The notes below the pieces were generated by a model, which saw only the letters and a list, made by a program, of their open reading frames with translations, was not told where the DNA came from and did no database searches. Both the position numbers and the translations under genes were made by a program. Below are positions 8,622-17,806 of a stretch of 64,000 nt of DNA, piece after piece (position 1 is the first letter of the stretch; every line of letters starts with the position of its first letter). The DNA comes from Xanthomonas melonis (GTDB taxonomy: Bacteria; Pseudomonadota; Gammaproteobacteria; Xanthomonadales; Xanthomonadaceae): NCBI RefSeq assembly GCF_020783655.1, contig NZ_JAJGQH010000010.1, forward strand, positions 62,001 through 126,000, read 5' to 3'.

Positions 8622-10286
8622 TCAGCCTGGCTTGGCCGTGCACTGAGCGAACAGATCGCGCTCGCGCGCATACACACTGGTCTTGACCTGCATCAGGCCC
8701 AGCACCGACGGGAACAGTGCATCCTGGTCGGTGTACTGGCCGGCGCGGTGGCGCAGGCAGGACTCGTCCAGGCCCCGGCTGCGGGCGAACTCCGGCGAGA
8801 ACCACATCACCATCGGCACGTGGGTCTGCTCCTTCGGCGCAATGGCGTATGGCACGCCGTGCAGATACAGGCCCTTCTCGCCCAGCGATTCGCCGTGATC
8901 GGACAGGTAGATCATCGCCGTGTCGTAGTCGGGCAGCCCGCGCAGGGTGTGGATGGCCTGTGCCAGGAAGTGGTCGGTGTAACCGATCGAATTATCGTAG
9001 GCATTGACGATGTCCTGGCGGCTGCAGCTGCCCAGGTCGGCCGTCTTGCAGACCGGTTTGTAGCGTTCGAAGGCGGCCGGATAGCGCTGGAAGTAGCTTG
9101 GCCCGTGGCTGCCCAGCTGATGCAGCACCACCACCCGGTCGCCGGGTCTGGCCCGCACCTGCGCGGCCAGATCGCCGAGCAGGATCTCGTCCATGCAGCG
9201 GCCGTCGGCGCATAGCCCCGGCGTGGTGGCATCGTCGAGCTTCTGGATGTCCAGGCCGTCGCACACGCCCTTGCATCCTGATTGATTGTCACGCCACAGC
9301 GTGGAAATACCCGCGTGTTCGAGTACGTGCAACAGCGACTGATGGCTGCGGATTCGGTCTTCGTTGTAGTCGCGGCGACCGAACGGGGAAAACATGCAGG
9401 GCACCGAGACCTCGGTGCTGGTGCCGCAGGAATGCATGTCGGGGAAATTGATCACACCGGCCTGCGCCAACTCGGGCGTGGTCTGGCGGGCATAGCCGTT
9501 GAGGCCCCAGTTCTGCGCGCGTGCGGTTTCGCCCAGCACTATCAACAATAGACGCGGGCGGCTGCCAGGTGCACGTGGCGTGGCCGTGGCATCGTGTTCC
9601 ACCGGCTGCTTGGGCGCGTGCTGGATCGGTGAGCTGGATTTGAGGTTCTGCCGGAGCGCGACGATGTAGTTGATCGGGGTGGCCAGGTAGCGCACTTCGC
9701 GGTGATTGCGCATCAACGCCGAGACATCCTGGAACGACAGCATGGCGCCGGCGAGGCCGAGCAGCGCGGCCGCCAGCAGGAAGCCGGCGCGAACCAGCAG
9801 CGCCCTGCCAGTACTGCGCGCGCGCAGGCGCGTGCGCCACAGCAGCACCGTGGGAATCAGGAAGTAGCAAAGCAGCGGCAGGATCAGCCCGGGGGTGAGC
9901 AGCTCGCGCGATTCCTTGTGATCGGTATGCAACACGTTGCGCAGCATGTCCGCATCCAGATAGACGTTGTAGCTGTCCATGTAATGCGCGGCCAGCGCGG
10001 TGGTGAACAGCAGCAAGGTCAGCAGCGGCCTGGCATTCCAGCGCCACACCAGCAGGCCCAGCAGCAGTGCATGCACGGCCACCAGCAGCGCCATCAACGA
10101 AATCGCAAACCCGATACTGCCCGGGTGTGTGGCCATGGCCGTGCGCCAGAACAGCTGGTTGCAGACCAGCGCGAAGAACAGGCTGGTCAGCAGGATCAGG
10201 GTTTCGGCCGAGAGGGTCGGGCGAACGCTCCAGGTCAGCGCCCGTGAGCGGGCGCGCTTGCGTGGTTCCGGCAGCCAGGTGCTCAT
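8622..10286 (-). CDS. eptA: Phosphoethanolamine transferase, EptA/MCR family
   Basis: Inner-membrane enzyme that moves phosphoethanolamine from phosphatidylethanolamine to lipid A phosphates. This lowers surface negative charge and gives polymyxin resistance in homologues. The 554 residues comprise an N-terminal domain with about five transmembrane helices (residues about 25-190) and a periplasmic sulfatase-fold domain. Visible catalytic features are GETARAQNWGLNGY (metal-binding Glu), the nucleophile Thr at about 289 in SCGTSTEVSVPCMF, HQLGSHGPSY, and LSDHGESLGE near the C-terminus. Several cysteine pairs in the soluble domain are as in MCR/EptA. Its start overlaps the stop of the upstream PAP2 gene by four bases, so the two are translationally coupled. 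A two-component system lies nearby. Confidence 0.93.
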   Translation of the reverse strand: MSTWLPEPRKRARSRALTWSVRPTLSAETLILLTSLFFALVCNQLFWRTAMATHPGSIGFAISLMALLVAVHALLLGLLVWRWNARPLLTLLLFTTALAAHYMDSYNVYLDADMLRNVLHTDHKESRELLTPGLILPLLCYFLIPTVLLWRTRLRARSTGRALLVRAGFLLAAALLGLAGAMLSFQDVSALMRNHREVRYLATPINYIVALRQNLKSSSPIQHAPKQPVEHDATATPRAPGSRPRLLLIVLGETARAQNWGLNGYARQTTPELAQAGVINFPDMHSCGTSTEVSVPCMFSPFGRRDYNEDRIRSHQSLLHVLEHAGISTLWRDNQSGCKGVCDGLDIQKLDDATTPGLCADGRCMDEILLGDLAAQVRARPGDRVVVLHQLGSHGPSYFQRYPAAFERYKPVCKTADLGSCSRQDIVNAYDNSIGYTDHFLAQAIHTLRGLPDYDTAMIYLSDHGESLGEKGLYLHGVPYAIAPKEQTHVPMVMWFSPEFARSRGLDESCLRHRAGQYTDQDALFPSVLGLMQVKTSVYARERDLFAQCTAKPG

Positions 10287-11047
10287 GCTGCATCACCCGC
10301 TGGCAACATCGCATCGAATGCGCGCGGCGGCCGGGCCAGCATCACGCAGTACAGGCTCAGCGCGGTCAGCCAGCACACCGCCAGCGACCAGAGATCGTGC
10401 GACAGAAAATGCGCGCCGCGCAGTTGTTGCGAGATCCCGAAGATCAGACCGGCCGCCAGTCCCACAGACAAACCCGGCAGCCGCCATGCAGGACGCAGCG
10501 CCAGCGCACAGAAATACAGGGCGACCCAGGCATAGCCGGCACTGGCATGTCCGGCAGGAAAGCATCCGGAGGCGGCGATGCCGTGGCGCGACTCGAAGAC
10601 GCCGACCATGGCACGCGTGCCGCCGTAGCGGGCGAGGTCCCATGGGCAGTCCATCGCCGTCCATGCCTTCAGCAGCGACACCAGCGACGTCGATACGGCG
10701 ACCGACGCGGCCAGGTAGGTCAATGGCCAGCGCAGCACGCGCAGGCGCGGCCGGCACCATGCCGCCACGGCCAGGATCACTACGCTCACACCAGCCGCCG
10801 TGCTCAGCCATTTGCCGATACGGTGGACCACGCCGCTGGTGAACCAATGCTCCTTGAGCAACCAGTGTCCGCCTTCCAGGCGGTACAGCAGATCCGCCAC
10901 CCACTGGTCGCCACCGGCGCCCATCAGCAAGGCGCTGGCCAGTAACGTGCCTGCCAGCGGCAGCCACAGATGCACGGCAAGAAAGCGTGTGGGCGCAAGC
11001 GCGGTGGCGCGACGCTGGATGGGCGAGTAGGCGGAAAGCGTGGTCAT
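10283..11047 (-). CDS. PAP2-family membrane phosphatase
   Basis: Lipid phosphatase of the PAP2 superfamily, about 254 residues and six predicted helices. The three-part active site is visible: KAWTAMDCPW, then FPAGHASAGY (the SGH motif with alanine in place of serine), then RGAHFLSHDLW with the nucleophilic histidine. Such enzymes act on undecaprenyl-pyrophosphate, phosphatidylglycerophosphate or lipid A phosphates. The overlap with eptA (ATGA) argues for a lipid A or lipid-carrier role, but that is inference from context. Start taken at ATG 11047; a TTG at 11068 is an alternative and no strong Shine-Dalgarno separates them. Confidence 0.88.
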   Translation of the reverse strand: MTTLSAYSPIQRRATALAPTRFLAVHLWLPLAGTLLASALLMGAGGDQWVADLLYRLEGGHWLLKEHWFTSGVVHRIGKWLSTAAGVSVVILAVAAWCRPRLRVLRWPLTYLAASVAVSTSLVSLLKAWTAMDCPWDLARYGGTRAMVGVFESRHGIAASGCFPAGHASAGYAWVALYFCALALRPAWRLPGLSVGLAAGLIFGISQQLRGAHFLSHDLWSLAVCWLTALSLYCVMLARPPRAFDAMLPAGDAA

Positions 11048-11146
11048 CGAAAGGTGGGCTTGTGTCAATGTGTGACATCTTCGAAACCCGTATGTCGGAG
11101 AGCGGTCGGACCGGAGTTGCCCGGCCGTTAACCCGACACCGGGCGT

Positions 11147-12880
11147 TCAGTCTGCATCGCCGTCGCTACCGGTTTGTTCGGTGTCGGATGCAGTAGCGAC
11201 GCAACCGGCGTGCCACGCCGTGCCCGGCAGCAATTGCCATCGATTGCGGTTGGATTCGCCGATATCGATGCGCTGGGCCGGATCGATGCACGCCGGTACC
11301 GCCTCGCTGAGGACGAACAACCAGCGCTTTTCCGGCGCCTGCGCCAGCCATGGACCGGCCTTCGCCCACTGCTGCTGCCAGCTCGCCTTGAAGCCGAAAT
11401 CGGTCACCGGCCGGTCGGCCTGCAGCAGGTTCTGCTCGCGCCAGGCCAGCATGCCGAGCTCGGCGTCCGGCCCGATGCGCTGCCCGACACGCTGCATCAG
11501 GCCCGCGGACGAACTGTACGGATCCAGCGCCGGCATCAGCCCCAGGCCATGGACCGTCCACAGCGCAGCGGTCATCGCGATCACCGCGGTCCCGGCGCGT
11601 CTGCCGCGCGACCACACGACCAGGCCTGCGCCGATCCCCCCCAGGCCAAGCAGCCAGAACCCCACCGACTGCAGCGACGCGAGCTCCATGCCGCGTTTCA
11701 GGGCGGTGTGTTCCGCCCAATGCAGATGCAGTGCGATGCCGCCGCCCAGCAGCAGCGCGGCCAGCGCAAGCAGCACCACATAGCCGGTCAGCACGGCGCG
11801 CACACCGCGGCGGCGCAGCAGCCCGGCCAGCAACGGCGCGGCCGCCACGCAGAGCGCCGGCAGCATCGGAAAGATGTAGACCTCGCGCTTGCCCGGGCTG
11901 GCGCTGAAGAACAGCAGTACCAGCACGCTCCACGCCAGCAGCAGCACATAGCGCGGATCGCCGCGACGCAGCCGGCGCCACCAGGCCGGCAGCAGCCAGG
12001 GCAGCAACAGGCAGCCCGGCAACCACAGCGTGGCGATCACCTGCAGGTAGTACCAGGCCGGTTTGACGTGATGCCAGGCATGCGCGTAGCGGGTGCCGGT
12101 CTGCCTGAACAGCAGTTCGTGCGCATACGCGTGCAGTTGCGGGTCTTCGCTGCGCAGCAACGCGAGACACAATGGCGCCAGCCACACCGCCGTGCCGGCC
12201 ACGAATGCCGGCAGTACCAGCAACCAGCTGCGCCCGGCACAGGCGCGTGCCGGCAGCACGCTCCAGTGCCGGCGCGGCAGCGCCATCCACGGCAACAACA
12301 GCAGCAGCGGCAGGAAACCCACGCCCTTGGTGACCGTGCCGACGCCGGCGGCGAACAGCCCCAACAGCCACGCGCCCCAGTCCGGACCACGCAACAGATG
12401 CCGCAGCAGCCCCCACAACGACAGCGTGGTGAGCGCCACCAGCACCATGTCGATCTGCGCGCGCTTGGCCATCAGGCCGAACTGCAGTACTGCGAACAGG
12501 GCCAGCACCGCATGGCCGGCAATGCGCCGATTCCAGAGCCGGCGCGTCAGATCCCAGGTCAGCCACAGCGTGGCCAGTGCGGCCAGCAGTGAGGGCAGCA
12601 GGAACGCGATCGGCCAGTGCGGCAGCAACTGGTAGACCGCCGCCTGCATCCACATGAACACTGGCGGCTTCTCCGCGTACAGTTCGCTGCCACGGTGCGG
12701 CAGCAACCACTGGCCGGTCTCGACCATGGTGCGTGCAGCCAGCACGAAGCGCGGTTCGTCCGGCGGATTGGGCTGGCGCATGCCGAGCCCGGCCAGCAGG
12801 CTCATCACGATCAGGACCAGTGCGGCGAACAGGGCGCGCCGGCGGCGCACGGAGGTGGAAATGGCAGGCGACACGCGCAC
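11147..12880 (-). CDS. ArnT-like glycosyltransferase, GT39/GT83 type
   Basis: A 577-residue polytopic membrane protein of the dolichyl-phosphate-mannose/ArnT glycosyltransferase superfamily, which use polyprenyl-phosphate sugars and work on the periplasmic side. After the first helix comes the diagnostic acidic loop PNPPDEPRFVLAARTMVETG, with the catalytic DE. Next is a GS.LYAEKPP segment that matches the GT39/ArnT substrate loop, then about ten further helices and a soluble C-terminal part. The start is a GTG at 12880. It lies 99 bases upstream of the PAP2-eptA pair on the same strand and diverges from the response regulator gene. No L-Ara4N biosynthesis genes are visible, so the donor sugar is open; aminoarabinose transfer to lipid A is only a hypothesis. 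Confidence 0.85.
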   Translation of the reverse strand: MRVSPAISTSVRRRRALFAALVLIVMSLLAGLGMRQPNPPDEPRFVLAARTMVETGQWLLPHRGSELYAEKPPVFMWMQAAVYQLLPHWPIAFLLPSLLAALATLWLTWDLTRRLWNRRIAGHAVLALFAVLQFGLMAKRAQIDMVLVALTTLSLWGLLRHLLRGPDWGAWLLGLFAAGVGTVTKGVGFLPLLLLLPWMALPRRHWSVLPARACAGRSWLLVLPAFVAGTAVWLAPLCLALLRSEDPQLHAYAHELLFRQTGTRYAHAWHHVKPAWYYLQVIATLWLPGCLLLPWLLPAWWRRLRRGDPRYVLLLAWSVLVLLFFSASPGKREVYIFPMLPALCVAAAPLLAGLLRRRGVRAVLTGYVVLLALAALLLGGGIALHLHWAEHTALKRGMELASLQSVGFWLLGLGGIGAGLVVWSRGRRAGTAVIAMTAALWTVHGLGLMPALDPYSSSAGLMQRVGQRIGPDAELGMLAWREQNLLQADRPVTDFGFKASWQQQWAKAGPWLAQAPEKRWLFVLSEAVPACIDPAQRIDIGESNRNRWQLLPGTAWHAGCVATASDTEQTGSDGDAD

Positions 12881-13047
12881 GCCCGGTTGGAAAGGGGGCG
12901 AAACGATAGCGGGCAGCAGGGTCGGAATTCCGTCGGAACTTCGGTCCGCGCGTCATGGCAGCGCATGCGGGCCAGGGCGGCCGGGGGCGGTCAGGCTCGG
13001 TTAGGATGCCAGCACCGTCCCGGTCGGGCTGTTATGGAACTGCGCGC

Positions 13048-13764
13048 ATGCGGCTGCTGGTCATCGAAGACAACCGCAACATGGTTGCCAACCTGTTCGA
13101 CTATTTCGAAGCGCGCGGGCACACCCTGGACGCCGCGCCCGATGGCGTCACCGGCCTGCATCTGGCCACCACCCAGCAATACGATGTGCTGGTGCTGGAC
13201 TGGATGATGCCGCGCATGGACGGCCCGGAGGTGCTGCGCCGCCTGCGCGAGCAACACCACAGCGAACTGCCGGTGATCATGTTGACCGCGCGCGACGAGT
13301 TGCCCGACAAGATCGCCGGCTTCCGCGCCGGCGCCGACGACTATCTGACCAAGCCGTTCGCGCTGCCCGAACTGGAAGTGCGTATCGATGCGTTGCTCGC
13401 GCGCGCACATGGGCGCCGCCGCGGCAAGCTGTTGCAGGTGGCCGATCTGCGTCTGGATCTGGCCACGCTGGAGGTGACCCGCGCCGGGCAGTCGCTGCAC
13501 CTGTATCCGGCCTGCCGCAAGTTGCTGGAAGTGCTCATGCAGGCCAGCCCGGCTGCGGTCACGCGGCAGCGTCTGGAACAGGCGCTGTGGGGCGACGATC
13601 CGCCCGATGGCGACATGCTGCGCTCGCATATCTACGAATTGCGCCGCAGCGTGGACGGCCCGTTCGCGCAGAAGCTGATCCACACCCTGCCACGCCTCGG
13701 TTATCGCCTGGCCGAGCGCGACTGCGGCAGCGAGGCAGCACCCGGTGACAGTGTCGATGGCTAG
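13048..13764 (+). CDS. OmpR/PhoB-family response regulator
   Basis: Two-component response regulator of 238 residues. The receiver domain (1-115) shows the acidic pair E7/D8, phospho-acceptor D51 in VLVLDWMMPRMDG, T80 and K102 in TKPF. The winged-helix DNA-binding domain follows (about 125-225), with SHIYELRRSVDG as the recognition region and LIHTLPRLGYRL as the wing. ATG 13048 (MRLLVIEDN) is the family start. The kinase gene begins inside its 3' end. It diverges from an envelope-modifying gene cluster, a likely target. The pair resembles the ColR-ColS (VgrR-VgrS) system of Xanthomonas by architecture and neighbourhood, but I assign this only tentatively. Confidence 0.93.
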   Translation: MRLLVIEDNRNMVANLFDYFEARGHTLDAAPDGVTGLHLATTQQYDVLVLDWMMPRMDGPEVLRRLREQHHSELPVIMLTARDELPDKIAGFRAGADDYLTKPFALPELEVRIDALLARAHGRRRGKLLQVADLRLDLATLEVTRAGQSLHLYPACRKLLEVLMQASPAAVTRQRLEQALWGDDPPDGDMLRSHIYELRRSVDGPFAQKLIHTLPRLGYRLAERDCGSEAAPGDSVDG

Positions 13765-15055
13765 GCGGCGCCCATTGGGACGCCGCGTCCTGACCTGGCT
13801 GTGCGGCTACACCCTGTTGATGACCCTGGCAGTGTTCAGCACTGCGCAGTACCTGCACGAACGCGCAGAGCATGGCGTGTGGCGTTCGCTGCTGAATTCC
13901 GAGCTGGACAGCATCCTGGATCGCAGCGCGCGCAGCCCGGACTACCACTGGCAGGACTCGGATACCTTGCGGCTGTACCGCATCGACGGATCGCCTGGCG
14001 TGCCGCCGGCGCTGCGCACGCTGCATCCCGGCCTGCACGACGATCTGGATGTCGTCGGGCGCCGGAGCGCGGTCATGGTGCGTGACACGCCGCATGCCGG
14101 GCGCCTGGCGCTGGTGCTGGACATCACCGACTTCGAAGCGCTGGAACACTTCCTCATCCGCTGGATGCTGGCCGCCGGCATCGCGCTGATCGGCATCACC
14201 TTGTTGATGGGCGCCTACGCGATGGCCCGGTTGGTGCGCCCGCTGGTGGCACTGGCGCGCGATATCGGCGCGCTGCGCCCGGAACGGCGCGAGCAGAAGA
14301 TCGCGGTGGACGCACAGGGCAGCGCAGAGCTGTACGTCATCGCCGATGCACTCAACGATTACCTGGAGCGCAACGGTCAATTCGTCGAGCGCGAACGCGC
14401 CTTCATCGATAGCGCCAGCCACGAGTTGCGTACGCCGATCGCGGTGATCGGCAATGCGGTCGAGCTGGCACTGGAACAACCCGACACCCCGCCGGCCGTG
14501 CGCCACCAGTTGCAGCGGATCGCCCAGACCAGCGCGTCGGTAGAACAACTGATTGCTTTGCTACTGGTACTGGCCAAGGATCCTGGCCGGCTGGTGCGCA
14601 GCAGTGACGCGCTGCGTCTGGATCAGTTGCTTCCGGACATCGTGGCCGACCATGCCCACTTGTGCGCGGACAAGGATCTGCAGGTGGCGGTCGATCCGTT
14701 GCCGCCATGCAGCCTGACCGCTCCGGTGGCGATCGTACAGACGGCCATCGGCAACCTGTTGCGCAACGCGATCGAGAACAGCGACCGCGGCGTCATCCGC
14801 GTCTCGCTGACGGCGTGCGGCGTGGTCCGCATCATCGATCCCGGCCACGGCATGAGCCCGGAAGAAATCAGTGCGATCTACACCCGGCTGGCGCGCGGCA
14901 CTGCGCGCCAGGGCAATGGCATCGGACTGGAGCTGATCGGGCGGCTCTGCGACCATCTGGGGTGGCGCCTGAGCCTGGAATCCGACGCCGGGCATGGCAC
15001 CGTGGCCACGCTGGATCTGGTCGGCGGCAAGACGCCCGAATCCGCGCAGGCCTAG
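13757..15055 (+). CDS. Sensor histidine kinase paired with the upstream regulator
   Basis: Membrane sensor kinase of 432 residues from ATG 13757; a GTG at 13745 is an alternative. Helix 1 spans about 11-30 and helix 2 about 135-158, leaving a periplasmic domain of about 100 residues. An ExxE motif (ERAE, 35-38) lies immediately after helix 1, as reported for the iron-sensing kinase VgrS of X. campestris. HAMP-like residues lead to the dimerisation helix with H222 in SASHELRTPIAV. The ATP-binding domain shows NLLRNAIENS (N box), DPGHGMSPEE (G1) and GNGIGLELIGRLC (G2). The start overlaps the regulator stop by eight bases, so the two are translated together. The stimulus is inferred, not shown. 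Confidence 0.92.
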   Translation: MARRRPLGRRVLTWLCGYTLLMTLAVFSTAQYLHERAEHGVWRSLLNSELDSILDRSARSPDYHWQDSDTLRLYRIDGSPGVPPALRTLHPGLHDDLDVVGRRSAVMVRDTPHAGRLALVLDITDFEALEHFLIRWMLAAGIALIGITLLMGAYAMARLVRPLVALARDIGALRPERREQKIAVDAQGSAELYVIADALNDYLERNGQFVERERAFIDSASHELRTPIAVIGNAVELALEQPDTPPAVRHQLQRIAQTSASVEQLIALLLVLAKDPGRLVRSSDALRLDQLLPDIVADHAHLCADKDLQVAVDPLPPCSLTAPVAIVQTAIGNLLRNAIENSDRGVIRVSLTACGVVRIIDPGHGMSPEEISAIYTRLARGTARQGNGIGLELIGRLCDHLGWRLSLESDAGHGTVATLDLVGGKTPESAQA

Positions 15056-15217
15056 GCACGTGTCGTCTGCGGCAGGCGCTGTGGTCGCGCCGACCGCAGC
15101 GCTGCCGGTGCAATGGTCAGTGGCCGAACTGTCGCCGGGAGCGGGGGACAGGGGGGCGGCGCAGCGGTCAGGCCTGCCTGACGCATGGCTGCCCCGGATG
15201 GACGCGCGACGGGTTGG

Positions 15218-15730
15218 TCAGACGCCGGCAAGCGCCGGCCGGGCAGGCAGCAAATCACGCTCGCTCAACCAGAGGCGGGCGTTCTCGGCGTCCTGTTCGA
15301 ACCAGGCGCGCGTGGAGCCCAGCCGGTAGGTGTATCCCCAGGCATCCATGTCGGCCATCAGTCGCGCGCTGCCCACGCCGGGCAGGTGCTCGGCCAGCAG
15401 GATCTGCAGATAGCAGGTAGCGTCTTCCTCATCCACCGAATCGGTGGCATCGGTATGCACCAGCGCTCGCCTGTCTGCCGGCAGCACGATCAGATGGCAG
15501 GCTTCGTGCAGCAACGAATGCACCGGCGTGTCGTCGCGCACGTACACGTCGCAACCGATGATGCCGGCCTCCGGCTCGCCCCAATAGCTGCCGGGAATGG
15601 GCTGGCCGGCTTCCACCCGATGCAGCCGCAGGCCATAACCGGCAAGCAGCGCGGCCGCTGCGTCCAGACCGATGCGGCCCACGCACAGCACGGTGTCGGC
15701 AGCGGGGTCGGGGGCGGGCAATGGATTCAC
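15218..15730 (-). CDS. Conserved protein with HExxH motif, putative metalloprotein
   Basis: About 170 residues from a GTG at 15730; the frame is open further upstream but that part is arginine- and proline-rich and looks non-coding. The centre has SLLHEACHLIVLP, with HEACH at residues 75-79, a HExxH zinc-site pattern in a hydrophobic helix. A downstream acidic stretch TDATDSVDEEDATCYLQILL could supply the third ligand. No signal peptide or membrane helix is visible, so it would be cytoplasmic. I do not recognise a named family. It follows minE on the same strand after 225 bases and may have its own promoter. A protease activity is possible but not demonstrated. Confidence 0.75.
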   Translation of the reverse strand: MNPLPAPDPAADTVLCVGRIGLDAAAALLAGYGLRLHRVEAGQPIPGSYWGEPEAGIIGCDVYVRDDTPVHSLLHEACHLIVLPADRRALVHTDATDSVDEEDATCYLQILLAEHLPGVGSARLMADMDAWGYTYRLGSTRAWFEQDAENARLWLSERDLLPARPALAGV

Positions 15731-15955
15731 ACGCGATCTCGCGATGGGGCAGCGCCGCGTCGCGCGGCAGGGATTGGCGCTTGCGCGCGCTGGCGTGCGC
15801 GCGGGTTGCGGGGCGCCGGAGCGCGCCATCTGGCCGCAGCGATGTGACCCCGCCGCAGCCGGATGGCATGCAGCCGGGGCTGCATGCCGCGTCGTGCCGG
15901 TGCGTGTGCCGGTGCGTGTGCCGCCGTTGCAGGCTGCAGGCACGCCGCGGCAGGT

Positions 15956-16213
15956 TTACTTGTCGCCGTCTTCCGGCAGGGCGACGGTGATGTCCAGCAC
16001 GTCGTGTTCGCCGTCCTTGACCAGATCCACGCGTACCGCATCGGCATCGATGTTGACGTACTTCTTGATCACTTCCAGCAGTTCGCGCTGCATCAGCGGC
16101 AGGTAATCCGGCCCGCCGCGGTGATTGCGCTCCTGCGCGATGATGATCTGCAGGCGGTTCTTGGCCGTCTCGGCGGTGTTCTTCTTGCTCTTGAGAAAAT
16201 CGAGCAGGCCCAT
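15956..16213 (-). CDS. minE: Cell division topological specificity factor MinE
   Basis: MinE, 85 residues, stimulates MinD ATPase and drives pole-to-pole oscillation that confines MinC to the poles. The N-terminal membrane/MinD-binding part [20 protein letters not shown] is followed by [20 protein letters not shown], the conserved anti-MinCD core, and a C-terminal dimerisation domain ending in VALPEDGDK. It starts two bases after the minD stop, and its Shine-Dalgarno (GGAGG) lies inside the 3' end of minD. It is the last gene of the GNAT-minC-minD-minE operon. Confidence 0.97.
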   Translation of the reverse strand: MGLLDFLKSKKNTAETAKNRLQIIIAQERNHRGGPDYLPLMQRELLEVIKKYVNIDADAVRVDLVKDGEHDVLDITVALPEDGDK

Positions 16214-16215
16214 GC

Positions 16216-17025
16216 TTACCCTCCGAACAGCTTGCTGAAGAAGCCTTTCTTCTCCACGGATGTGAATCGCATCGGGCGCTCCTCGCCCAGAATGCGGGCG
16301 ACCGCGTCTTCGTAGGCCTGGCCGGCCGGGGATTCGGTGTCCAGGATCACCGGCTCGCCCTTGTTGGAGGCATTGAGCACATCGCCGGACTCGGGGATCA
16401 CGCCGATCGCCTTCAGGCCCAGCACTTCTTCCACGTCGGTGATGCTGAGCATTTCGCCGCCTTCCACACGGCCCGGGCTGTAACGGGTCAGCAGCAGGAA
16501 GGCCGGCACCGGCTTGCCTTCCTCGGCCTTGCGGGTCTTGGAATCGAGCAGGCCGATGATGCGATCGGAGTCGCGGACCGAGGAGACTTCCGGATTGACC
16601 ACCACCACCGCGCGGTCGGCGAAGTACATCGCCAGGAACGCGCCCTTCTCGATGCCTGCCGGCGAATCGCAGACGATGTAGTCGAAGCCGTCGGCGGCCA
16701 GGTCCTTGAGCACCTTCTCCACGCCGTCCTGGGTCAGCGCGTCCTTGTCGCGGGTCTGCGAGGCCGCCAGCACGTACAGGTTCTCGAACCGCTTGTCCTT
16801 GATCAGCGACTGCTTGAGCGTGGCTTCGCCGTGCACGACGTTGACGAAGTCGTACACCACGCGCCGTTCGCAGCCCATGATCAGGTCCAGGTTGCGCAGG
16901 CCGACGTCGAAGTCGATGACCGCGACCTTCTTGCCGCGCCGCGCCAGCCCGCAGGCCAGGCTCGCGCTGGTGGTGGTCTTGCCGACGCCGCCCTTGCCGG
17001 AGGTGACTACGATGATTTCAGCCAA
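16216..17025 (-). CDS. minD: Septum site-determining ATPase MinD
   Basis: Deviant-Walker ATPase, 269 residues, that binds the membrane with ATP and recruits MinC. The start is a TTG at 17025 (reading [18 protein letters not shown]), supported by GGAGA seven bases upstream and by length (E. coli MinD is 270 residues); longer in-frame starts would add a basic tail not seen in the family. The P-loop is at about 10-17, switch residues lie in [18 protein letters not shown], and the membrane-targeting amphipathic helix is at the C-terminus ([14 protein letters not shown]). It lies between minC and minE with short gaps (35 and 2 bases). Confidence 0.97.
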   Translation of the reverse strand: MAEIIVVTSGKGGVGKTTTSASLACGLARRGKKVAVIDFDVGLRNLDLIMGCERRVVYDFVNVVHGEATLKQSLIKDKRFENLYVLAASQTRDKDALTQDGVEKVLKDLAADGFDYIVCDSPAGIEKGAFLAMYFADRAVVVVNPEVSSVRDSDRIIGLLDSKTRKAEEGKPVPAFLLLTRYSPGRVEGGEMLSITDVEEVLGLKAIGVIPESGDVLNASNKGEPVILDTESPAGQAYEDAVARILGEERPMRFTSVEKKGFFSKLFGG

Positions 17026-17060
17026 AGGATTTCTCCGAATGTTTCTGTGGTTGGGCCGCG

Positions 17061-17804
17061 TCAATCAAGCGCAGCGATCTTGATCTGATCCTGCTCCAGC
17101 CAGACCTGGACGGCCTTGCCACGCAGGTCCATGGGAACATCGTCCAGCACCTTGTAGTGGCCAGCGATGGCGACCAGTTCGGCGTGGAAATCGCGGCAGA
17201 AGATGCGCGCGTCCGGGTTGCCCTGCGCGCCGGCCAGGGCGCGGCCACGCAGGGTACCGTAGATATGGATGCTGCCGTCGGCGATGACCTCCGCCCCGGC
17301 GCCGACCGTACTGAGCACGGTCAGGTCGCAGTTCTCCGCGTACAGCTGCTGACCCGAACGCACGGCGGTGCGCTGCATGCGTCCGGGCGCCGGACGCGCA
17401 GCGGGCGCTGGGGGTTCGGCGCGCGCTGGCGGAGGCGGCGGTGGCGGGCTGGCCGCAGTCGGCTCGTACTGGGCACGGAACTTGGCCAGCAACGGCACGC
17501 CGAGCTGTTGCGACAGCAGGTCGATCTCGCTGGTGCCGTAGGCCAGCGCCACCGGCAGTACGCCGGCATCGCGCAGGCCGTCCAGCAACGCCTTGGCGGT
17601 GGCGAGATCCGGTACCTGCGACAGCCCGCCGAAATCCAGGATCACCGCTGCGCGCCCGAACAGCTTGGGTGCGCGGCTCACCCGTTCGCGCATCTCCTGC
17701 ACCAGTCGCGCCACGTCCAGGGTGCGCACGCGCAGGTTGGCGATGCCGACCTGGCCGATCTTGAGTTCGCCGGCCTGTTCGAAGTCCACGTTCACGCTCG
17801 CCAC
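17061..17804 (-). CDS. minC: Septum site-determining protein MinC
   Basis: FtsZ assembly inhibitor, 247 residues. The N-terminal domain (about 1-105) contains VILDFGGLSQVPDLATAKAL and is joined by a proline/alanine-rich linker (from about 115) to the beta-helical C-terminal domain, which carries RSGQQLYAENCDLTVLSTVG and GSIHIYGTLRGRALAG, the MinD-binding face. The start is GTG 17804 (MASVNVDFEQAGELKIG as translated), two bases after the TGA of the acetyltransferase gene, so the two are probably translationally coupled. A GTG at 17795 is a weaker alternative. Confidence 0.95.
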   Translation of the reverse strand: MASVNVDFEQAGELKIGQVGIANLRVRTLDVARLVQEMRERVSRAPKLFGRAAVILDFGGLSQVPDLATAKALLDGLRDAGVLPVALAYGTSEIDLLSQQLGVPLLAKFRAQYEPTAASPPPPPPPARAEPPAPAARPAPGRMQRTAVRSGQQLYAENCDLTVLSTVGAGAEVIADGSIHIYGTLRGRALAGAQGNPDARIFCRDFHAELVAIAGHYKVLDDVPMDLRGKAVQVWLEQDQIKIAALD

Positions 17805-17806
17805 GC

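Noticed and set aside
8357-8677. Small minus-strand gene between eptA and the ACE-like gene
   Set aside because: Arg/Pro/Ser-rich translation, no ribosome binding site, and it overlaps the eptA 3' end in another frame.
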